Notes: generated from the letters alone by a model not told the origin. 64,000 bases of DNA from Mycobacterium sp. MS1601 (GCF_001984215.1 NZ_CP019420.1:4960001-5024000), one strand, 5' to 3'. Shown: positions 1 to 10,521, counted from the stretch's first letter. Program-made: numbers and translations.

Positions 1-705
1 AACTCCGGTCTGGGTCTCACGGTTGCGGTCGCCGGCGCCCTCGTGGCCGGGGTTCTTCCCGGGCCACGGGTAGTCGTCGCCGGTGGTATCGCCGCGCTGA
101 GTGCACCCGTTGCCATGACCGTCGGTCTGAACCTACGAGGTGGTGACCTCGATGTGTTCAACCCGGTAACCCTCGAGGTCACCGCCATCGCTGTCCTGGC
201 AGCGATGGTGCTGGCTGCGGCCTTGGGCACAGGTCCTCTGAAGCTACGCACCCACGCTGTGGCAGCGGCTGCTGGAGCGGGACTGGTGGCTGTTTTCGTC
301 ACGTTGGCGACCAGTGCTTCTGGTGCTCATGCCACCGTCGAAGCCGACCGTGCCTACTACGCCCACAACATGACTGCCGAGGTACTCGGTCCCGACGGGG
401 AAGTCGGCAGTGGGCCGCTCTTCGAGGTTCTCGAGATCTGTTCCGGGCCGGTGCAGTCCGATTCTGCCAACCTGGTGAGCACCGCGATCAAGCGGTACGA
501 TTCGTCCGAATTTCGGCCTGAGACAAGGAGTCTGGTGGAGGTGCATGCACATCTGATTGACGCACTGACCACCTGTAGGGACGCCATCGACTATGCACAG
601 CGTACCGGTGGTGGCTACATTGCCCCGGCGGCACTGACGAGCGTCCAGACGAACATAGAGAGCTTCATGACGTCATTGACCGAGACGTTAAACGGCGGAG
701 GCTGA
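1..705 (+). CDS. Membrane protein of unknown function (5' partial)
   Basis: The frame is open from the first base of the window with no stop before the GTG at 43, so the gene very likely begins upstream and only its 3' part is seen. The first ~105 visible residues are mostly hydrophobic and would make about four membrane helices. The remaining ~115 residues are polar, with one cysteine in EICSGPV and one in LTTCRDAI, and look like a soluble domain, perhaps outside the membrane with a disulfide (inference). No family is recognised. It converges on the leftward membrane-protein operon, whose last stop lies 12 bp away. Confidence 0.6.
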   Translation, partial: NSGLGLTVAVAGALVAGVLPGPRVVVAGGIAALSAPVAMTVGLNLRGGDLDVFNPVTLEVTAIAVLAAMVLAAALGTGPLKLRTHAVAAAAGAGLVAVFVTLATSASGAHATVEADRAYYAHNMTAEVLGPDGEVGSGPLFEVLEICSGPVQSDSANLVSTAIKRYDSSEFRPETRSLVEVHAHLIDALTTCRDAIDYAQRTGGGYIAPAALTSVQTNIESFMTSLTETLNGGG

Positions 706-717
706 TCTGGCGTCGCA

Positions 718-1869
718 TCAGTCCCGCTCCATCTCCAGGTAGGCGTCGCGCCCGGCCAAGCTCACAGCGACATCGGCGATCAGCGGGTCGAAGAAGCGCT
801 GGCGGTACAGCGGGTCCACGGACGTGCTGACGGTGAAGTACAAACCCGACAACACCGCGACGAACAGCGAGGTGTGCACAAGTGTCTGGGGCACTGGCAC
901 ATGGATGCCGAACCATGTTCCGGCACAGGGCGGCTCACCCACCGGACAGCTGTCCTGGGATGACCACAACACTGTCACCTCGTCGGGCACCGCGATGATG
1001 CCCAGCGCCAGGAAGAAGGTGAAGATACCCGTGGTGAAGAACACCACCTGAATGGCCTGCGACACCACCATCACAGCGACGACGTTGATCTGTTCGGCCA
1101 CCGACAGCGCGGTGCGCTCACGGGGTGCGGGTTGCGCCGCCAGCGGAGTGCCCGCCAGCAGTGCTGCGGGGTCGGACTGCTCGGAGCGGTCCTCACGCAG
1201 GGCCCGCACCTCGTCGCGGATGGTGGTGACCATGAACAGCAGTGCCACCGCCGCCAGGAATCCGATTGTCTGCCAGAGCCGTTCCCTGGTCATTCGGGCC
1301 GAGAGCTGCCACAGCTCGCCGGTGAAGTACACGACGACCACCAGCATCAGCACCGGCAGTGCGCGGCTCATCAGATTTCCCAGAGCCCCCAACTGCACCG
1401 AGGCAAACTTCAAGGCCCACAACGCGATCGAGCCGAACCCCAGGTAGGTCAGCCACACGGTCACCAGCGTGCCGGCCAGGAACGCCGGTGCCTCGGCCAA
1501 GGCCGCGCCAGACCAGCCGTCGACCGCCAGCGGCGTCACCACCACGAACATCGCCATGACCAGCAGGGCAGCGGTGCGCCGACCCCGTTCCGAGGCCGTG
1601 GTGCCGCGCTGATGCAGGACATTCAGGACGAATGGTGCGGCAATCAACAGCACGGTGATGACCGCCAGTCGGATGACGTAACCGTAGTCGGGGGAGTCGC
1701 CGGTCAGATCCGTCAACAACATGATCAGGGCGGTCACGGCACCCACACCGGCCACCGCGGGTGCCGATCGCTCGATCAGCGCGTGCGAACGCACCCGCCG
1801 GGTCAACACGAGTGGCAATCCGCGCTGCAGGAACCAGTCGTGCACACGCTGCATGTCGGACACGGACAC
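718..1869 (-). CDS. Polytopic membrane protein, paralog 3 of a tandem triplet
   Basis: This 383-residue protein has about eight hydrophobic segments and is clearly related to the two genes upstream of it. All three share an N-terminal WFLxxGLP motif, a central RALPV motif in a membrane segment, an AGTP motif in the cytoplasmic loop and a C-terminal DPLxxD stretch. It is the most divergent copy: its C-terminus lacks the RxRYR motif of the others and it has a CPVGEPPC loop before the last helices. It starts 6 bp after the previous gene and is the last gene of the leftward operon. I recall a single integral membrane protein gene (Rv2113) beside dop in M. tuberculosis, possibly the same family. 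Function unknown. Confidence 0.75.
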   Translation of the reverse strand: MSVSDMQRVHDWFLQRGLPLVLTRRVRSHALIERSAPAVAGVGAVTALIMLLTDLTGDSPDYGYVIRLAVITVLLIAAPFVLNVLHQRGTTASERGRRTAALLVMAMFVVVTPLAVDGWSGAALAEAPAFLAGTLVTVWLTYLGFGSIALWALKFASVQLGALGNLMSRALPVLMLVVVVYFTGELWQLSARMTRERLWQTIGFLAAVALLFMVTTIRDEVRALREDRSEQSDPAALLAGTPLAAQPAPRERTALSVAEQINVVAVMVVSQAIQVVFFTTGIFTFFLALGIIAVPDEVTVLWSSQDSCPVGEPPCAGTWFGIHVPVPQTLVHTSLFVAVLSGLYFTVSTSVDPLYRQRFFDPLIADVAVSLAGRDAYLEMERD

Positions 1870-1875
1870 AGTGTC

Positions 1876-3027
1876 TCAGCGCGCCGCGGTGTAGGTGCGG
1901 TAGCGGTCCCGCGCCACCATCGTCAGGCGCAGGTCCTCTACCAACGGATCGAGGAATCGGGAGCGCTGATCGGCGTCGGCCACCGCACGGGCGCTGATGT
2001 ACATGAACGTCAGGGCGCCCAGGAACATCGTGGTCTGGATCAGCGACTGCGGCACCGGAATCGTCATGCCGAGGAACACGCCGTCAGACGATCCGTTGCG
2101 GGTCCAGGCGGCCAGCAACTCGGGACTGAGGAGGATCAGGCCCAGCCCGAAGAAGATCATCGACGTGACGATCGACACGGTGAGCACCTGCACGATCTGT
2201 GAGAGGGCCAGCACGAAGCCGACATTCATGCGTTCGGCCCGCGACAGCGGGACTCGGCGGGGTCGGTCCGGCATATTCTCGAAGGGGGTTCCGGCCAAGG
2301 TCGCGGCATCTTCGGCCTTCTTGGCTTCGGGATCGAGAATGGGGCGTACCCGATCCATCGTGCTCGACACCAGGAACACCGCGGCCACGGCGAACAGGAA
2401 GCACAGAGCCAGCCAGAGTCGAGCCCGGCTGACCAGTTCGGCCATCAACCAGACGTAGGTGTTGAAGAACACCAATACGGTCAGCAGCACCACCGGCAGA
2501 GCACGGATGAACAGATTTCCCACCGCCGCCAGGTTCTGCGCCGTCACCCGCGCCGACCAGCCGAGAATCGACCCCAATCCCGTTGCGGTGCAAGCAAATA
2601 TCGCAGCGATCGCGATGGTGTCCACCGCCAGGTTGACCGAGTCGTAGGCACTGATGCCGCCGAAGATCGCGCCTGCGTAGATCACCAGCACCGCGATCCC
2701 CGAGGCGACCGAACGGCTGCGGGACTCCATCCGGGACACCATCCAGCCCGCCACCGCCGCCACCGGCAACACCACCAGCAGAAGTCCCAATACGAACCAC
2801 TCGGTGCGGGTGGGTGCACCGTCGATGTCGATGGTGTGCTTGCCGGTCACCAGCACGATCAACACCGAGTTGGCCATCAGCACCGCGAAACCGACCAATG
2901 CGGGGGCCGAACGCGGCCACACCCGGCGGGTCAGGGCTCCCGGACGCAGGACGGCGGGCAGACCATGTGTCAGGAACCAACTCTCGGCGGCTCGCTGTTC
3001 GTTGTTCGATCGGGCCCCGTTGTTCAT
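1876..3027 (-). CDS. Polytopic membrane protein, paralog 2 of a tandem triplet
   Basis: A 383-residue membrane protein closely similar to the next gene upstream. Both have WFLxxGLPxVL at the N-terminus, RALPVVLLTVLVFFN in the middle, LAGTPF in the loop and LDPLxxDLRLTxVARxRYR at the end. About eight membrane segments are visible, with a cytoplasmic loop near residues 240-270. The start overlaps the stop of the upstream paralog by 4 bp, so the pair is translationally coupled. No catalytic motif is seen; transport, signalling or scaffolding are all open. Confidence 0.78.
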   Translation of the reverse strand: MNNGARSNNEQRAAESWFLTHGLPAVLRPGALTRRVWPRSAPALVGFAVLMANSVLIVLVTGKHTIDIDGAPTRTEWFVLGLLLVVLPVAAVAGWMVSRMESRSRSVASGIAVLVIYAGAIFGGISAYDSVNLAVDTIAIAAIFACTATGLGSILGWSARVTAQNLAAVGNLFIRALPVVLLTVLVFFNTYVWLMAELVSRARLWLALCFLFAVAAVFLVSSTMDRVRPILDPEAKKAEDAATLAGTPFENMPDRPRRVPLSRAERMNVGFVLALSQIVQVLTVSIVTSMIFFGLGLILLSPELLAAWTRNGSSDGVFLGMTIPVPQSLIQTTMFLGALTFMYISARAVADADQRSRFLDPLVEDLRLTMVARDRYRTYTAAR

Positions 3028-4166
3028 CGATCGGTGCCGATCGCTGCCCGATACCGGTTGCGCGCCACCAGTGTCAGTCGCAGATCGTCGATCAACGGGT
3101 CCAGGTACTCGGAGCGGTACTCCCCGTCGCCCACCGAACGGGCGCTGACATACATGAAGGTCAGGGCGGTCAAGAACATCGAGACGTGGATCAAGGCCTG
3201 TGGGATGGGCAGCGTCATTCCCAGCCAGGTGCCCTGGTCGGGGCTGCCCTGGGTCCAGTTGTCGAGCAACTCGGGCGAGAGCGCGATCAGTCCCATCGTG
3301 AGGAAGATACCGCCGGTCAGCACGGCGACCGTGGCGATCTGGATCAACTGCGTGGCCAGCAGGACGAACACCACATTCACCCGCTCACCGCGGCTGGGCG
3401 GGTCGGGTTCGGCGGGGTCTGCCATGTCAGCGAAGGGTGTGCCGGCCAGGCTGGCGCTGTCGGTCTCACGCACCTTTGCCGTCGCCAGCAGTGGGCGGGC
3501 CCGCTCGATCAGCCCGGTGGCCAGGAAAGCCACCGCGATCGCCGTCATGAACGTGATGAGCAGCCACATCCGGTCTCGGCTGACCGAGGCGGCCATGGAC
3601 CACACGTAGCCGTTGAAGAACACCAGCACCGTCAGCAGCACCACCGGCAGAGCTCTGGCGAACAGTGCTCCCACCGCGGTGAAGCGGCTCAGCGTCAACC
3701 GGATTCCCCACCCGATCACCGCTCCGACACCCAGCCCGTTCGCTGTGAGCACCAGACCCACCGCCACTGAGGTGCCGAGGATCTCCAGTGGGACATCCGA
3801 GCGGGGGGTGCTGATCAGATCCTGACCCACACAGAGCACCAGGGCGCCGACGGCGATCACCAACCGCAGCCGGTCGTCGGTCACGCGTGAGACCACCTTG
3901 GCGGCCACCAGCATGGTCGGAAGCGCGGCCAACAGCACGGCGATGACGGCCCATTCCCTCGGGGTCGGATCACCCTCGATGTGAATCCGTTTGCTGCCGT
4001 TCACGAGTGTGAGCGCAGGCCCGACGAGCAACAACACCGCCACCGCCGCCATGGCCGGTGCCGACCGCGGGCCCAGCCTGCGCCACCGGGCGCGCGTCGT
4101 CACCACGGAGGGCAAACCACGGCGCAGGAACCACCGTTCGGCATCGCGCCGGTCGAGTGTGCTCAT
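3024..4166 (-). CDS. Polytopic membrane protein, paralog 1 of a tandem triplet
   Basis: A 380-residue membrane protein, first of three tandem relatives. It shares the WFLxxGLPSVV start, the RALPVVLLTVLVFFNGYVW helix, the SLAGTPF loop motif and the C-terminal LDPLxxDLRLTLVARNRYR with its neighbour. Its ATG overlaps the end of the amidohydrolase gene by 4 bp and its stop overlaps the next paralog by 4 bp, so all four genes look like one transcript. The retained conserved motifs argue that the copies are functional rather than decaying. Function unknown. Confidence 0.78.
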   Translation of the reverse strand: MSTLDRRDAERWFLRRGLPSVVTTRARWRRLGPRSAPAMAAVAVLLLVGPALTLVNGSKRIHIEGDPTPREWAVIAVLLAALPTMLVAAKVVSRVTDDRLRLVIAVGALVLCVGQDLISTPRSDVPLEILGTSVAVGLVLTANGLGVGAVIGWGIRLTLSRFTAVGALFARALPVVLLTVLVFFNGYVWSMAASVSRDRMWLLITFMTAIAVAFLATGLIERARPLLATAKVRETDSASLAGTPFADMADPAEPDPPSRGERVNVVFVLLATQLIQIATVAVLTGGIFLTMGLIALSPELLDNWTQGSPDQGTWLGMTLPIPQALIHVSMFLTALTFMYVSARSVGDGEYRSEYLDPLIDDLRLTLVARNRYRAAIGTDR

Positions 4167-5404
4167 GTGGGCAGGGTGAACCCGCCGCGGTTACCGACCG
4201 GCTTGCCGTCCTTGATCACCAGCAGGATGTTCTCCGGCTTGCCGACGGAGTCGATGTCAGCCAGAGGATCGCCTCGCACCACCACCAGGTCGGCGACCTT
4301 GCCGGTGGCTACCGAACCCAAACGGTCCGCGACACCACACAATTCGGCAGAGGCGCTGGTGCCGGCCACGATGGCCTGCATCGGGGTCAGCCCGCCGAAG
4401 CGCACCAGCAGTCCCAGCTCGGCCAGGTTGGTGCCGTGATCGGGGGACAGGCCCGCATCGGTGCCCAGCGCCACCTTGACCCCGGCCTGGACCGATGCCG
4501 CGATCGAATCATGGGCCATGGCATGCCATTTCGCACTCTTGGCGGCGCCCTGCGGCGACGCGGTCACCGGCGTCATGGTCTCGAGCAGTGTCGGCACCAG
4601 GAACGTGCCCTGGTCCACCATCTGCGCGCGCAATTCGTCGTCCAGCTCGTAGCCGTGTTCGATGCTGTGCACGCCGGCCTCGACGGCGGCACGGATACCG
4701 GGATAGCCGATGGCATGAGCGGACACGGGTCTGCCCCCGTAGTTCTGCCCCTCTTCGACAATCGCGGCGATCAGCTCGCGGCGCATCCCCAACCACGAGG
4801 GATCGTCGTTGGGGGAGGAGACGCCACCGCTGGAGGCGACCTTGATGACGTCGGCGCCCTCGCGGATCAGTTCCCGGGCGCGCAGCCGCGCGGCGTCCAC
4901 GGTGTCCACCAGAGTCGCGCCGATCAACGGCCCCAGGTCCAGCCCGGACGGCAGATGGAAATCGGCGTGCCCGGATGTCTGGCTCAGCATGTTGATCGCG
5001 ACCAGCAGACGCGGACCCACGATCAGACCGTCGGCCACCGCGTCGCGCACCCCGGGGTCGATGCCCATCATGTCCCTGGCTGTCGTCACGCCGTTGCAGA
5101 CCGTCACCCGAAGCCGGTCCAGCAGCCGGAACAGCTCGTAGGAGGGCGGTTTCAACGCATGCTCCAGCGGCGATCCGGATGCGCCCGGCAGGGCGAAGTG
5201 CACGTGGCAGTCGAAGAAGCCGGGGCACAGCGTGTTCTCGCCGAGGTCCACCCGGGTGACCGCGGCTCCGGTGTAGTCGGCCTCCGGCCCGGCCCAGCTG
5301 ATGGTGCCGTTCTCCACCAGCACCGCCGCCTGCGAAACGGGGTCGGCGCCGGTGCCGTCGATCAGTGTCGTGTTGTGCAGCAGGTAAGCGTTCATGTCGC
5401 GCAT
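4163..5404 (-). CDS. Amidohydrolase family protein (imidazolonepropionase-like)
   Basis: A metal-dependent hydrolase of the amidohydrolase superfamily, about 413 residues. Visible motifs in order are the metal-binding HVH in GFFDCHVHF, the probable carboxylated lysine in GADVIKVASSGG, the histidines in SAHAIGYPG and SIEHGYELDDEL, and the catalytic aspartate in LGTDAGLSPDHG. This pattern fits the subgroup that cleaves cyclic amides or dipeptides; the substrate cannot be read from sequence. The start is uncertain: an in-frame TTG at 5419 has a good AGGAGG 13 bp upstream, while ATGs at 5404 and 5395 fit the protein better. It is the first gene of the operon with the three membrane paralogs and is divergent from dop. 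Confidence 0.85.
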   Translation of the reverse strand: MRDMNAYLLHNTTLIDGTGADPVSQAAVLVENGTISWAGPEADYTGAAVTRVDLGENTLCPGFFDCHVHFALPGASGSPLEHALKPPSYELFRLLDRLRVTVCNGVTTARDMMGIDPGVRDAVADGLIVGPRLLVAINMLSQTSGHADFHLPSGLDLGPLIGATLVDTVDAARLRARELIREGADVIKVASSGGVSSPNDDPSWLGMRRELIAAIVEEGQNYGGRPVSAHAIGYPGIRAAVEAGVHSIEHGYELDDELRAQMVDQGTFLVPTLLETMTPVTASPQGAAKSAKWHAMAHDSIAASVQAGVKVALGTDAGLSPDHGTNLAELGLLVRFGGLTPMQAIVAGTSASAELCGVADRLGSVATGKVADLVVVRGDPLADIDSVGKPENILLVIKDGKPVGNRGGFTLPT

Positions 5405-5453
5405 TACTGCACCACACAACCGGGGCTCGTGCCCTCCTGTTTAGGCTGGTCCC

Positions 5454-6950
5454 ATGCAAAGGATCATCGGAACCGAGGTGGAGTACGGCATCTCCTCGCC
5501 GTCCGACCCGACCGCCAATCCGATCCTCACGTCCACACAGGCGGTACTGGCCTACGCCGCGGCTGCCGGGATCCAACGCGCCAAGCGCACCCGTTGGGAC
5601 TACGAGGTCGAGTCCCCGCTGCGCGACGCGCGCGGGTTCGACCTGAGCCGAGCCTCGGGTCCGCCGCCGGTGGTCGACGCCGACGAGGTGGGCGCGGCCA
5701 ACATGATCCTGACCAACGGTGCCCGCCTCTACGTCGACCACGCGCATCCGGAGTACTCGGCACCCGAGGTCACCGACCCGATGGATGCCGTCATCTGGGA
5801 CAAGGCCGGTGAGCGGGTGATGGAAGCCGCCGCACGCCACGTCGCCAGCGTGCCGGGAGCGGCCAAACTGCAGCTCTACAAGAACAACGTCGACGGCAAG
5901 GGTGCCTCCTACGGCACTCACGAGAACTACCTGATGAGCCGCCAGACCCCGTTCTCCGCGGTGATCGCCGGATTCACGCCGTTCCTGGTGTCCCGGCAGG
6001 TCGTCACGGGCTCCGGGCGGGTTGGCATCGGACCTTCCGGCGACGAGCCCGGCTTCCAGCTGTCCCAGCGTGCCGACTACATCGAAGTCGAGGTGGGGCT
6101 GGAGACCACCCTCAAGCGCGGCATCATCAACACCCGCGACGAACCGCATGCCGACGCCGACAAGTACCGCCGCCTGCACGTCATCATCGGTGACGCCAAT
6201 CTGGCCGAGACGTCGACCTACCTGAAGGTGGGCACCTCGAGCCTGGTGTTGGACCTCATCGAGGAGGGGATCGACCTCTCCGATCTGGCGCTGGCGCGCC
6301 CCGTGCACGCGGTGCACGTCATCAGCCGCGATCCGTCGCTGCGCGCCACCGTCGCGCTGGCCGACGGCCGCGAGCTCACCGCGCTTGCGCTGCAACGCAT
6401 CTACCTGGACCGGGTGGCCAAGCTGGTGGACAGCCGCGACCCGGATCCGCGGGCGTCGCACGTGGTGCAGACCTGGGCGAACGTGCTGGACCTGCTGGAA
6501 CGTGACCCCATGGAGTGCGCGGACCTGCTGGACTGGCCGGCCAAGCTGCGGCTGCTCGAAGGTTTCCGCAAGCGGGAGAACCTGGCCTGGTCGGCGCCGC
6601 GGCTGCACCTGGTGGACCTGCAGTACTCCGATGTCCGCCTGGACAAAGGCCTCTACAACCGGCTGGTGGCACGCGGATCGATGCAGCGGTTGGTCACCGA
6701 ACAGCAGGTGATCGATGCCGTGGACAACCCGCCTACGGATACCAGAGCCTACTTCCGGGGCGAATGTCTGCGCCGGTTCGGCGCGGACATCGCGGCCGCG
6801 AGCTGGGACTCGGTGATCTTCGATCTGGGCGGCGATTCGCTGGTGCGCATCCCCACGCTGGAACCTTTGCGGGGCAGCAAGGCCCACGTGGGAGCCCTGC
6901 TGGACTCGGTGGACTCTGCTGCGGAACTCGTAGAACAGCTCACGAACTGA
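5454..6950 (+). CDS. dop: Dop, deamidase of Pup and depupylase
   Basis: A 498-residue member of the Pup ligase/deamidase family (carboxylate-amine ligase fold). Dop converts the C-terminal glutamine of Pup to glutamate and also removes Pup from substrates. The N-terminus [14 protein letters not shown] carries the glutamates that bind Mg-ATP, followed by the [12 protein letters not shown] and [16 protein letters not shown] segments typical of the family. An insertion after residue 40 relative to PafA corresponds to the Dop loop. It lies just upstream of pup, whose encoded protein ends in GGQ and so needs Dop. The length fits the family (about 500). Confidence 0.97.
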   Translation: MQRIIGTEVEYGISSPSDPTANPILTSTQAVLAYAAAAGIQRAKRTRWDYEVESPLRDARGFDLSRASGPPPVVDADEVGAANMILTNGARLYVDHAHPEYSAPEVTDPMDAVIWDKAGERVMEAAARHVASVPGAAKLQLYKNNVDGKGASYGTHENYLMSRQTPFSAVIAGFTPFLVSRQVVTGSGRVGIGPSGDEPGFQLSQRADYIEVEVGLETTLKRGIINTRDEPHADADKYRRLHVIIGDANLAETSTYLKVGTSSLVLDLIEEGIDLSDLALARPVHAVHVISRDPSLRATVALADGRELTALALQRIYLDRVAKLVDSRDPDPRASHVVQTWANVLDLLERDPMECADLLDWPAKLRLLEGFRKRENLAWSAPRLHLVDLQYSDVRLDKGLYNRLVARGSMQRLVTEQQVIDAVDNPPTDTRAYFRGECLRRFGADIAAASWDSVIFDLGGDSLVRIPTLEPLRGSKAHVGALLDSVDSAAELVEQLTN

Positions 6951-7015
6951 CGGCTATCCCCGGCAGATCGTGCCTTGACCGGTACTGTGGAACCACCTAG
7001 TTAGAGGAGGCAGCG

Positions 7016-7210
7016 ATGGCTCAGGAGCAGACCAAGCGTGGCGGTGGCGGCGGCGATGACGACGATCTCACTGGCAGCACGGCCGCAGGCCAGGAGCGTC
7101 GCGAGAAGCTGGCCGAGGAGACCGACGATTTGCTCGATGAGATCGATGACGTCCTCGAGGAGAACGCCGAGGACTTCGTGCGGGCATACGTCCAAAAGGG
7201 TGGCCAGTGA
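7016..7210 (+). CDS. pup: Pup, prokaryotic ubiquitin-like protein
   Basis: A 64-residue, highly acidic, disordered protein that is attached to lysines of target proteins to mark them for the proteasome. It has the usual N-terminal [12 protein letters not shown], an acidic coiled-coil middle region that binds the Mpa ATPase, and the C-terminal YVQKGGQ whose glutamine must be deamidated by Dop before PafA can ligate it. A strong AGAGGAGG lies 5-12 bp before the ATG. The stop overlaps the prcB start (GTGA), which couples tag and protease expression. Confidence 0.98.
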   Translation: MAQEQTKRGGGGGDDDDLTGSTAAGQERREKLAEETDDLLDEIDDVLEENAEDFVRAYVQKGGQ

Positions 7211-8070
7211 CCTGGCAGTTCCCCGACCGCTTGACCCCCAGTTCCTTCACCTCGAACCTGTCGTCGTTTTCTGATCATCTGCAGCGCGAAGCGCCGCATC
7301 TGTTGCCCACCCTGGGTGCGCAGCAGATCGGTAGCGGCGCGGATCTGCCGCACGGCACCACCATCGTGGCGCTGAAATATGCGGGCGGGGTCCTGATCGC
7401 AGGTGACCGCAGGGCCACCCAAGGCCACATGATCGCCAGCCGCGACGTGCAGAAGGTGTACATCACCGATGACTACACGGCCACCGGCATCGCGGGCACC
7501 GCGGCCATCGCCGTGGAGTTCGCCCGGCTGTATGCCGTGGAACTCGAGCACTACGAAAAGCTCGAGGGGGTGCCGCTGACATTCCCCGGCAAGGTGAACC
7601 GACTGGCCACCATGGTCCGCGGCAACCTGGGCGCCGCCATGCAGGGCTTTGTCGCTCTGCCGCTGCTGGTCGGCTACGACCTCGATGACCCGGATCCTGC
7701 GGGTGCCGGACGTATCGTGTCCTTCGACGCCGCCGGTGGCCACAACCTCGAAGAAGAGGGTTTCCAGTCGGTGGGCTCGGGATCCCTGTTCGCCAAATCG
7801 TCCATGAAGAAGCTGTATTCGCGGGTCACCGACGCCGAATCCGCGTTGAAGGTGGCCGTCGAGGCGCTCTACGACGCCGCTGACGACGACTCGGCCACCG
7901 GCGGGCCGGATCTGGTGCGGGGCATCTATCCCACCGCGGTCACCATCGGTGCCGAGGGCGCAGAAGAGATCCCCGAAGCCCGGATCGCCGAACTGGCCCG
8001 TGAAGTGATCGCAAGCCGTTCGCGCACAGACACTTTCGGACCCGACGCCGGTGAGGCCCCAGTTTCATGA
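7207..8070 (+). CDS. prcB: Proteasome beta subunit PrcB
   Basis: The catalytic beta subunit of the 20S proteasome, 287 residues. A ~50-residue propeptide ends at LPHG, after which the mature protein starts with [11 protein letters not shown]; Thr51 would be the N-terminal nucleophile. The GDRRATQG segment that follows is typical of active beta subunits, and the [15 protein letters not shown] region is conserved in actinobacterial PrcB. The GTG start overlaps the end of pup and its stop overlaps prcA by 4 bp, so the three genes form a tight operon. Confidence 0.98.
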   Translation: MTWQFPDRLTPSSFTSNLSSFSDHLQREAPHLLPTLGAQQIGSGADLPHGTTIVALKYAGGVLIAGDRRATQGHMIASRDVQKVYITDDYTATGIAGTAAIAVEFARLYAVELEHYEKLEGVPLTFPGKVNRLATMVRGNLGAAMQGFVALPLLVGYDLDDPDPAGAGRIVSFDAAGGHNLEEEGFQSVGSGSLFAKSSMKKLYSRVTDAESALKVAVEALYDAADDDSATGGPDLVRGIYPTAVTIGAEGAEEIPEARIAELAREVIASRSRTDTFGPDAGEAPVS

Positions 8071-8780
8071 GTTTTCCGTATTTCATCTCGCCCGAACAGG
8101 CGATGCGTGAGCGCAGCGAGCTGGCCCGCAAGGGCATCTCGCGTGGTCGCAGTGTGGTGGTGCTGGCCTACTCCGACGGTGTGCTGTTCGTCGCGGAGAA
8201 CCCGTCACGGTCCCTGCAGAAGGTCAGTGAGCTCTACGACCGGGTGGGCTTCGCCGCCGTCGGTCGGTTCAACGAGTTCAACAACCTGCGCAGCGGTGGC
8301 ATCCGATTCGCCGACACCCAGGGTTACGCCTACTCCCGTCGCGACGTCACCGGCCGACAGCTGGCCAACGTCTACGCCCAGACCCTGGGCACCATCTTCA
8401 CCGAGCAGGCCAAGCCCTACGAGGTGGAGCTCTGTGTTGCCGAGGTGGCGCACTTCGGCGAGACCAAGGCTCCCGAGCTGTACCGCATCACCTATGACGG
8501 ATCCATCGCCGACGAGCCGCATTTCGTCGTCATGGGCGGTACCACCGAACCCATCGCCACCGCGCTGAAGGACTCCTACGCCGAGAACGCCAGCCTCGGC
8601 GACGCGGTGAAGATCGCCGTCAACGCTCTGCAGGCCGGCGGCAACGGTGAACAGCGCACGCTGGGCGTCGCCACCCTCGAGGTGGCGATCCTGGACGCCA
8701 ACCGACCCCGCCGCGCGTTCCGTCGCATCACCGGGGCCGCGCTGGAAGCGCTTCTGCCGCAGGCCGAGCCGGCGGAGTAG
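8067..8780 (+). CDS. prcA: Proteasome alpha subunit PrcA
   Basis: The 237-residue alpha subunit, which forms the outer gating rings of the 20S core. The N-terminus [29 protein letters not shown] is the actinobacterial gate and first helix. It lacks the propeptide and nucleophile seen in PrcB, as expected. It is coupled to prcB by an ATGA overlap. The gene ends 37 bp before the stop of the convergent DUF1023 hydrolase gene; no strong terminator is visible in between. Confidence 0.97.
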   Translation: MSFPYFISPEQAMRERSELARKGISRGRSVVVLAYSDGVLFVAENPSRSLQKVSELYDRVGFAAVGRFNEFNNLRSGGIRFADTQGYAYSRRDVTGRQLANVYAQTLGTIFTEQAKPYEVELCVAEVAHFGETKAPELYRITYDGSIADEPHFVVMGGTTEPIATALKDSYAENASLGDAVKIAVNALQAGGNGEQRTLGVATLEVAILDANRPRRAFRRITGAALEALLPQAEPAE

Positions 8781-8817
8781 ATTCTCTCGACGTGGGCCCA
8801 GGTGGTGTTCGACGCCG

Positions 8818-10521
8818 TCAGGGCAGGTTGACCCCGGCGACCTCCAGCTCCTTCCAGTCGCCGGTGATCACCGCCAGGATGTTGTGCCAGGCATCCGACG
8901 GCTCGTTGATCACGTCACTGTGGGCGGTGGGGCCCGCCATCGGTGAGCCGTCCAGGCGGTTGCCGGTGTCCAGGCGCACCACCCCCGCCATGGTGTCCGG
9001 GTCGGCGCCGTGCGGGCTGAGTGGAAGGCCCTGCACGATCTCGATCCAGTCGCCGGGCGCCGTCATGGAAAAGCGCTGAATATCCGGGTTGCGGTTGTGC
9101 CAGTCACTCGGATCATCCACGCCCACACCGCTGCCCGCGGCCGCCACATACATCGTGCGATCCGCCGTCAATCCCAGCTGCTCGGCGGTGCCCAGGATCG
9201 AACCACCATAGGAATGGCCGATGTAGGTCACCGCAACACCCGGCCCGACCGTGCGGGCCACATCCTCGCTGAAGGCCGCCAGTCGCGGCGCCATTTCCAA
9301 CGCGTACGTCGGCTTCCCGGCGTCCACCACCCCGGCCGCCAGCTGGCCCGTGGGAAACGGGCCGCCCAGATAGGTCAGCATCGCGATGTCGCCGTGCCCC
9401 GCCGTCACGAACCGGCGGGCGGTCTCGGTATCGGACGCCGAACCCTCGATGGTGGTGTTCAGACCTGGGATCAAGACCCCGACACTGCTGGCGGTATCGA
9501 GGTCGCCGAGCAGTTCGATGAACGACGACCGTTGGGGGTCGAACCCGATGATCTGGCGGTCGCCGGCAAGTAGGCTCTCGTAGAAGTCGAGGCGTGCGTT
9601 GGCTTCTCGATCATGGGTCGCCACAATGGCAGCCCGCACCACGGGGTCGGTGTGTGCGGCCAGCCAGACCCTCTCGGCGCTGCCGGTGTCCAGACCCAAC
9701 CCGGCAGAAAACATCCGTGCCACCTTGTCTTCCTCGGGCAGATCAACCACGCGACGCTGCGCCAGAATGGCATCCGCGATGTTGACCCGGTTGGCCTCCA
9801 TCCGGAGTTCCCAGGGCACCCCGTCGGTATTCCCCACTTCGAGGGCAACGGCGTCGACCAACTGTCTGCGCTGCTCGGGCGACATCGAGGCAACCTGCTC
9901 GGCGATCCGGTCCTGGCTCATCGACGTCCACGCACCCACCACCTCCCGCGGCGTCAGGGCACCCGCGCCGGCAGGGACGGTCGCAGCGCTCTCCTGCCCG
10001 GCGAAGGCAAGGTCGATCCGGGCGGCGGTGTCGCGGTCGACGGCTCCGAGCCGCACCAGGGCGTCGACCAGCAGGGCGGTCAATTCCGTTGCGCGCCTGG
10101 TGATCATGACCTTGGACCCCGTTTCGCCGCCGAGCAACACCAACAATTCCGGTGCCGCACCGGGCGCTGTCACCGTCCCGTCATCGCCGACCAGGTAGCC
10201 GTCGGCCGCGGCGCCGTCGGCCACCCGCACCACCTCGGCTCGCGCCTGCCCGATCAGCTGGGCACCGTCGCGCGCGGCCGCCGCGGCGGCGATCAGGGCA
10301 CGCGCGGCGCGCCGGGCCGGTGCGGTGATCTCCTCGGCCTTGGCACGCGCCTCCTGTGCGGCCGTGCCCACCCAGAACTCGCCGGTGCCGACTGCGGTAC
10401 GGGCCACCTCGTCGAGGTGGATCTGCACCAGCCCGGCTGTCCGGTCCCATGCCTGCGCCAGTTCTGACAGCGATTCCGGGGCCCACTGGCGAGCCTCGGT
10501 GACGGTCGGTCTTTCCGGCAT
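8818..10521 (-). CDS. DUF1023-type alpha/beta hydrolase with long helical N-terminus
   Basis: A 567-residue protein. The C-terminal ~230 residues match the DUF1023 alpha/beta hydrolase group: [12 protein letters not shown] strand, the nucleophile elbow YIGHSYGGS (Ser about 437) and late aspartate and histidine residues (HSDVINEP). The first ~110 residues are alanine-rich helices with [11 protein letters not shown], resembling the W-x-G plus A pattern of WXG100/ESX-like domains; this suggests, but does not prove, a type VII secretion link. It is opposed to prcA and divergent from pafA, splitting the proteasome genes in two. The substrate is unknown. Confidence 0.8.
   Translation of the reverse strand: MPERPTVTEARQWAPESLSELAQAWDRTAGLVQIHLDEVARTAVGTGEFWVGTAAQEARAKAEEITAPARRAARALIAAAAAARDGAQLIGQARAEVVRVADGAAADGYLVGDDGTVTAPGAAPELLVLLGGETGSKVMITRRATELTALLVDALVRLGAVDRDTAARIDLAFAGQESAATVPAGAGALTPREVVGAWTSMSQDRIAEQVASMSPEQRRQLVDAVALEVGNTDGVPWELRMEANRVNIADAILAQRRVVDLPEEDKVARMFSAGLGLDTGSAERVWLAAHTDPVVRAAIVATHDREANARLDFYESLLAGDRQIIGFDPQRSSFIELLGDLDTASSVGVLIPGLNTTIEGSASDTETARRFVTAGHGDIAMLTYLGGPFPTGQLAAGVVDAGKPTYALEMAPRLAAFSEDVARTVGPGVAVTYIGHSYGGSILGTAEQLGLTADRTMYVAAAGSGVGVDDPSDWHNRNPDIQRFSMTAPGDWIEIVQGLPLSPHGADPDTMAGVVRLDTGNRLDGSPMAGPTAHSDVINEPSDAWHNILAVITGDWKELEVAGVNLP

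Noticed and set aside
4509..6887. A 792-codon open frame on the minus strand across dop
   Set aside because: Shadow of the high-GC dop gene and of the amidohydrolase in another frame; composition is low-complexity Arg/Gly/His-rich and resembles no protein.
6975..7003. TTGACC-N17-TAGTTA as a sigma-A promoter for pup
   Set aside because: Its transcription start would fall inside or after the pup ribosome-binding site; a nearby TACTGT is as good a -10, so no promoter could be fixed.
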